Shown here: one piece after another, positions 60,930 through 64,000 of the stretch
Layout of the letters: the number at the start of each line of letters is the position of its first letter
How positions within the stretch are numbered: the first letter of the stretch is position 1
Source: CAJJDF01 sp965655625
GTDB lineage: Bacteria > Bacteroidota > Bacteroidia > Flavobacteriales_D > CAJJDF01
Direction of reading: 5' to 3'
Assembly: GCA_965655625.1 (NCBI GenBank)
Contig: CBFHHA010000006.1
Coordinates: forward strand, 20,069 to 84,068
DNA length: 64,000 bases
Made by a program: the position numbers and the translations under genes
Notes under the pieces: model-generated
What the model saw: the letters and a program-made list of their open reading frames with translations, nothing else
What the model was told of the DNA's origin: nothing
Databases searched by the model: none

Positions 60930-61253
60930 ATGATAAAAGTAAGTGATAACGCAAAAAAGCAGGCCATTCGCTTGATGGAAGACGAAGGGCAAGTTGGCTA
61001 TTTTATTCGTGTTGGAGTGAAAGGAGGAGGATGCTCAGGATTGATGTACGAACTAGATTTCGATAACGAAATAAAAGAATCGGACAAGGAAATAGAAGAC
61101 AATGGAATAAAAGTAGTCGTAGACAAAAAAAGTTATTTGTATTTGGTAGGAACTGAATTAGATTTTTCAGGGGGGCTCAACGGAAAAGGGTTTGTTTTCA
61201 AAAACCCAAATGCAGACAGAACTTGCGGATGTGGAGAAAGTTTTTCTCTTTAA
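60930..61253 (+). CDS. HesB/IscA/SufA-type iron-sulfur carrier
   Basis: 107 residues. Three conserved cysteines: Cys35 in GGGCSGL and Cys99/Cys101 in TCGCGESF. These bind an iron-sulfur cluster or iron during assembly. It starts 18 bases before sufB, so it is the A-type carrier of the SUF system. Confidence 0.93.
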   Translation: MIKVSDNAKKQAIRLMEDEGQVGYFIRVGVKGGGCSGLMYELDFDNEIKESDKEIEDNGIKVVVDKKSYLYLVGTELDFSGGLNGKGFVFKNPNADRTCGCGESFSL

Positions 61254-61271
61254 CTTATTGAACAAACAGCA

Positions 61272-62720
61272 ATGAATACGAAATATACAGAAGATGATTT
61301 AAAAGAAGATTTGAAAACTCAAGAATACGAGTTTGGGTTTACGACATCTGTAGAGTCCGAGAAAATTGAAAAAGGACTGAACGAAGATATTATACGAATG
61401 ATTTCTGCTAAAAAAGGAGAGCCAGATTGGTTATTGGATTTTAGACTACAATCTTTTGAAATCTGGAAAAACATGAAAGAACCAGAATGGGCTCACGTGA
61501 AATATGACAAACCAGATTTTCAAGATATTCATTATTATTCATCTCCAAAAAAAGAAGCAAAAGACTGGGATGAGGTAGACCCAGAAATTAAAGCCACGAT
61601 GGATAAATTGGGTATATCTATGGACGAACAGAAAAAACTTCAAGGAGTTGCAGTGGACTTTGTGATGGATTCAGTTTCGGTTGCCACTTCTTTCAAAGAA
61701 AAACTAGGAGAACTGGGAATTATTTTTGGTTCATTTAGCGATGCAGTCAAAGAACACCCCGAATTAGTAAAAAAATATTTAGGCTCAGTAGTCCCACAAT
61801 CAGATAATTTTTATGCCGCTTTGAACTCTGCGGTATTTACTGATGGTTCTTTTTGTTACATTCCAAAAGGAGTGAAATGTCCGATGGAATTATCTACTTA
61901 CTTCAGAATTAACGAAGCAAATACTGGCCAATTTGAAAGGACTTTACTTATTGCCGATGAAGATAGCTACGTGAGCTACCTAGAAGGTTGTACAGCCCCG
62001 ATGAGAGACGAAAACCAACTTCACGCTGCGGTAGTAGAACTCGTTTCATTAGCTGGTTCTGAAATTAAATACTCTACCGTTCAAAATTGGTACCCAGGAG
62101 ACAAAGACGGCAAGGGTGGAATTTTTAACTTCGTGACCAAAAGAGGAATTTGTGAAGGATACAAATCAAAAATCTCTTGGACCCAAGTAGAAACAGGATC
62201 TGCCGTTACTTGGAAATACCCTTCTTGTATCTTAAAAGGTGATTCTTCCGTAGGTGAGTTTTACTCGATTGCTGTTACGAATAACCACCAAATGGCGGAT
62301 ACCGGTACTAAAATGATTCATTTAGGTAAGAATTCGAAAAGTACGATTATTTCAAAAGGAGTTTCTGCCGGTAAAAGTCAAAATTCTTACAGAGGATTGG
62401 TGCAGATTCACAAGAATGCGACTAACTCAAGAAATTTTTCTCAATGTGACTCTTTGTTGATGACCGATGGATGCGGAGCGCATACTTTCCCTTACATCGA
62501 ATGTAACAACAAAAGCTCAAAAGTAGAGCACGAAGCGACAACTTCAAAAATTGGTGAGGACCAATTGTTTTATTGTTTGCAGCGCGGAATCAGTGAAGAA
62601 AAAGCTATCAGTCTAATCGTAAATGGTTATGCCAAAGATGTATTAAACAAACTCCCAATGGAATTTGCTGTAGAAGCACAAAAGTTATTAGAAATCTCCC
62701 TAGAAGGAAGTGTAGGATAA
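61272..62720 (+). CDS. sufB: Fe-S cluster assembly scaffold subunit SufB
   Basis: 482 residues. SufB signatures: YYSSPKKEAKDWDEVDPEI, SDNFYAALNSAVFTDGSFCYIPKGVKCPMELSTYFRIN, YLEGCTAPMRDENQLHAAVVELV, and VEHEATTSKIGEDQLFYCLQRGISEEKA. SufB forms the scaffold complex with SufC and SufD. A strong terminator follows at 62746, and sufC, sufD and sufS are not in this window, unlike the usual contiguous suf operon. Confidence 0.95.
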   Translation: MNTKYTEDDLKEDLKTQEYEFGFTTSVESEKIEKGLNEDIIRMISAKKGEPDWLLDFRLQSFEIWKNMKEPEWAHVKYDKPDFQDIHYYSSPKKEAKDWDEVDPEIKATMDKLGISMDEQKKLQGVAVDFVMDSVSVATSFKEKLGELGIIFGSFSDAVKEHPELVKKYLGSVVPQSDNFYAALNSAVFTDGSFCYIPKGVKCPMELSTYFRINEANTGQFERTLLIADEDSYVSYLEGCTAPMRDENQLHAAVVELVSLAGSEIKYSTVQNWYPGDKDGKGGIFNFVTKRGICEGYKSKISWTQVETGSAVTWKYPSCILKGDSSVGEFYSIAVTNNHQMADTGTKMIHLGKNSKSTIISKGVSAGKSQNSYRGLVQIHKNATNSRNFSQCDSLLMTDGCGAHTFPYIECNNKSSKVEHEATTSKIGEDQLFYCLQRGISEEKAISLIVNGYAKDVLNKLPMEFAVEAQKLLEISLEGSVG

Positions 62721-62745
62721 TTTCCTGTTTTGCATAATTCTAATG

Positions 62746-62784
62746 AAAAAAGGACGGTAGCTTTGCAGCTACCGTCCTTTTTTT
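62746..62784 (+). terminator. Terminator of sufB
   Basis: AAAAGGACGGTAGC, short loop, GCTACCGTCC, then seven T. One of the strongest hairpins in the window. Confidence 0.9.
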
Positions 62785-62820
62785 ATCTCACAACGTAGAA
62801 TCAATTTAATTACTTCACGA

Positions 62821-63774
62821 TTACTGGATTTGATAACGATTCTTATCTGTTAAAGAATGGAGAAAGTTTACTAAATCTTCCTTTTCAGAAATCGATAACA
62901 TAAGTGGTTCTATCATCACACTGTCTAAATTAATTGGAGCAGGAACAAACCTATACAAGTTGTTGTAAAAATCAATTACTTCCTCCAACGTTTCTAAACT
63001 GCCATCATGCATGTATGGAGCTGTCAACGCAACATTTCTTAATCCAGGAACTTTGAACTTCCCTAAATCATTTGAATCTCCAGTTATATCAAATCTGCCT
63101 TTATCTGTGTATTCTTTGCCATCGTACAGACCTATGTTTCTGAATTCATCTCCTGTAAAGTCTGGACCAAAATGGCAATCAAAACACTTTGCCTTTTCTA
63201 AAAAAAGTTCTCGTCCTCTTTGTTGAGATTTGGACAAAGCTAGAGGCTCTTCATCATTCATCCACAAATCATGTGGAGCACTTCCATCACTTTCAAGACT
63301 ACGTTGAAAACTAGCCAAAGCACTTGTCAAATTACTTTTTGATGGTAAGTCCCTATATATTTTATCAAAAAGCGCCACATAAAGCTCCGAATTCAAAAGT
63401 CGATTTACAGCTGAATCAATTGACAAATTCATTTCAACTGGATTTTCTATTGGACCTATAGCTTGCTCTTCCAATGAGGAAGCTCTACCATCATAAAAAA
63501 AATGAGAACGACTTGCCATATTCATAACGGACGGAGTATTTCTTGTTCCAAGGCTGTCATTTACTCCAAAAGATAAACTTCTATTATCCGCAAATGCAAA
63601 TTCCGGCTTGTGACAACTTCCACAAGAAATTGATTTATCGTGCGACAATATTGGATCAAAAAATAGTTTCTCTCCTAACTCGGACTCACTAAGTATTTTT
63701 TTAATTTCAACTTGGTTAGAATCAAAGCAACTCGAAAGACCAATAATGAACAAGGAAAAAATAATTATTTTCAT
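62821..63774 (-). CDS. Di-haem cytochrome c peroxidase lipoprotein
   Basis: 317 residues. Lipobox ...GLSSC (Cys16), so a lipid-anchored periplasmic protein. Two haem-attachment CxxCH motifs: CGSCH (51-55) and CFDCH (197-201). The block EKLFFDPILSHDKSISCGSCH and the later KVPGLRNVALTAPYMHDGSLETLEEVIDFYN match the CCP/MauG family, which reduce H2O2 with electrons from small cytochromes. A CRP/FNR-like palindrome lies 33-50 bases upstream. Confidence 0.92.
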   Translation of the reverse strand: MKIIIFSLFIIGLSSCFDSNQVEIKKILSESELGEKLFFDPILSHDKSISCGSCHKPEFAFADNRSLSFGVNDSLGTRNTPSVMNMASRSHFFYDGRASSLEEQAIGPIENPVEMNLSIDSAVNRLLNSELYVALFDKIYRDLPSKSNLTSALASFQRSLESDGSAPHDLWMNDEEPLALSKSQQRGRELFLEKAKCFDCHFGPDFTGDEFRNIGLYDGKEYTDKGRFDITGDSNDLGKFKVPGLRNVALTAPYMHDGSLETLEEVIDFYNNLYRFVPAPINLDSVMIEPLMLSISEKEDLVNFLHSLTDKNRYQIQ

Positions 63775-63806
63775 ACTTCAAAAGTAACTAGTTCCAAAGA
63801 AATTAT

Positions 63807-63824
63807 AAGTGACAAATGTCACTT
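63807..63824. promoter_or_regulatory. CRP/FNR-type palindromic operator
   Basis: AAGTGACAAATGTCACTT, perfect 8-2-8 inverted repeat that fits GTGA-N6-TCAC. It ends 33 bases before the peroxidase ATG (63774), where a CRP/FNR activator could contact RNA polymerase. Confidence 0.55.
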
Positions 63825-63836
63825 TATCACATAAAA

Positions 63837-63864
63837 AATCCAAAGAACTATAGTTCTTTGGATT
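63837..63864 (-). terminator. Second, perfectly palindromic terminator
   Basis: Minus strand: AATCCAAAGAAC, TATA centre, GTTCTTTGGATT with T's after it. Acts for transcripts from the type-B cargo gene at the right edge. Tandem with the next hairpin. Confidence 0.7.
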
Positions 63865-63867
63865 CAT

Positions 63868-63901
63868 AAAAAAAAGCCCAATCTTAACGATTGGGCTTTT
63901 T
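63868..63901 (-). terminator. First terminator after the type-B cargo gene
   Basis: Minus strand: AAGCCCAATC, loop GTTAA, GATTGGGCTT followed by eight T. Confidence 0.85.
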
Positions 63902-63919
63902 GATTTATTAGTCAGCTAC

Positions 63920-64000
63920 TTACTTATTAATCTGTACGTAACCGTTGTATACTTTCTTGTCTACTGTGTTGGTTCCTAAATCGATTACATAGAAGTAAGT
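63920..64000 (-). CDS. C-terminal end of a type-B T9SS cargo (gliding-motility-associated CTD)
   Basis: Only the last 26 residues and a TAA (63920-63922) lie in the window, reading on the minus strand from the edge. They spell TYFYVIDLG, then KKVYNGYVQINK, the ending typical of the gliding-motility-associated type-B sorting domain. The rest of the protein lies beyond the right edge. Two tandem terminators follow it. Confidence 0.75.
   Translation of the reverse strand, partial: TYFYVIDLGTNTVDKKVYNGYVQINK

Noticed and set aside
63778..63867. 29-residue minus-strand frame starting right after the first terminator and ending before the peroxidase gene
   Set aside because: It runs through a perfect palindromic terminator and the CRP/FNR-like palindrome, whose symmetry dictates its codons; unlikely to be a gene.
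1..64000. CRISPR arrays, insertion sequences, prophage or rRNA
   Set aside because: No spaced direct repeats, transposase, integrase, capsid or rRNA sequence was recognised anywhere in the window.

Overview
The window is AT-rich chromosomal DNA from a member of the Bacteroidota, most likely a flavobacterium-like marine or freshwater organism (inference). The signs are: type IX secretion (T9SS) C-terminal sorting domains on three proteins, a PorP/PorE-like pair, SusC-style TonB-dependent receptors with carboxypeptidase-regulatory-like N-termini, DUF349/DUF983/DUF6265/DUF6495/DUF3108 families, a LytTR two-component pair, GTG and TTG starts, and promoters of the Bacteroidota type (TTG, about 19-20 nt, TAnnTTTG). 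No phage, insertion sequence, CRISPR array or rRNA was found. Most of the window is housekeeping core.

Layout. Positions 1-7697: a tightly packed minus-strand sugar-nucleotide operon (DegT aminotransferase, UDP-glucose dehydrogenase, UDP-glucuronate decarboxylase, WbpD-like acetyltransferase, Gfo/Idh/MocA dehydrogenase) that contains, in translational-coupling distance, a large T9SS-sorted Asp-box propeller protein. 7762-12668: a DUF983/rhodanese operon, mnmD, and a PorP + PorE-like pair. 12933-16898: a minus-strand run of a DUF6265 lipoprotein, DUF349 protein, crotonase, ABM-domain protein and HAD phosphatase. 17043-26970: lpdA, dprA, a TonB receptor, a CAU tRNA (probably Ile2), thyA, exbB-exbD-tonB and folC. 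27041-33381: an OmpA-type protein, then a five-gene operon of a hydrolase, ctaA, a LytS/LytTR pair and cysQ. 33590-40892: a second TonB receptor, M23 peptidase, merR, queD, folE, a Bax-inhibitor-1 protein, a 31-residue membrane microprotein and a GH3 protein. 41098-45572: a three-gene surface cassette ending in a T9SS cargo. 45657-54222: dxr, rseP, a sensor kinase, a DUF6495 protein, dxs, a small conserved protein and tilS. 54277-62784: YceI lipoprotein, biotin carrier protein, a secreted protein, YgjV-like and DUF3108 proteins, gcvH, an orphan TonB, a small lipoprotein, a 523-residue family protein and iscA/sufB. 62821-64000: a di-haem peroxidase lipoprotein under a CRP/FNR-like palindrome, and the tail of a type-B T9SS cargo gene.

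How it fits together: several parts concern the cell surface (T9SS translocon parts, cargo proteins, sugar activation for surface glycans, TonB energy transduction). dxs and dxr supply the MEP isoprenoid pathway; queD and folE share GTP-derived pterin chemistry; tilS would act on the CAU tRNA if that is Ile2. The observations most worth a second look are the T9SS cargo gene inside a Wbp-type sugar operon, the intrinsic terminators whose U-tracts run directly into the start codons of two tRNA wobble-modification genes (mnmD and tilS), the duplicated 3' end of the CAU tRNA, and the three-gene surface cassette.
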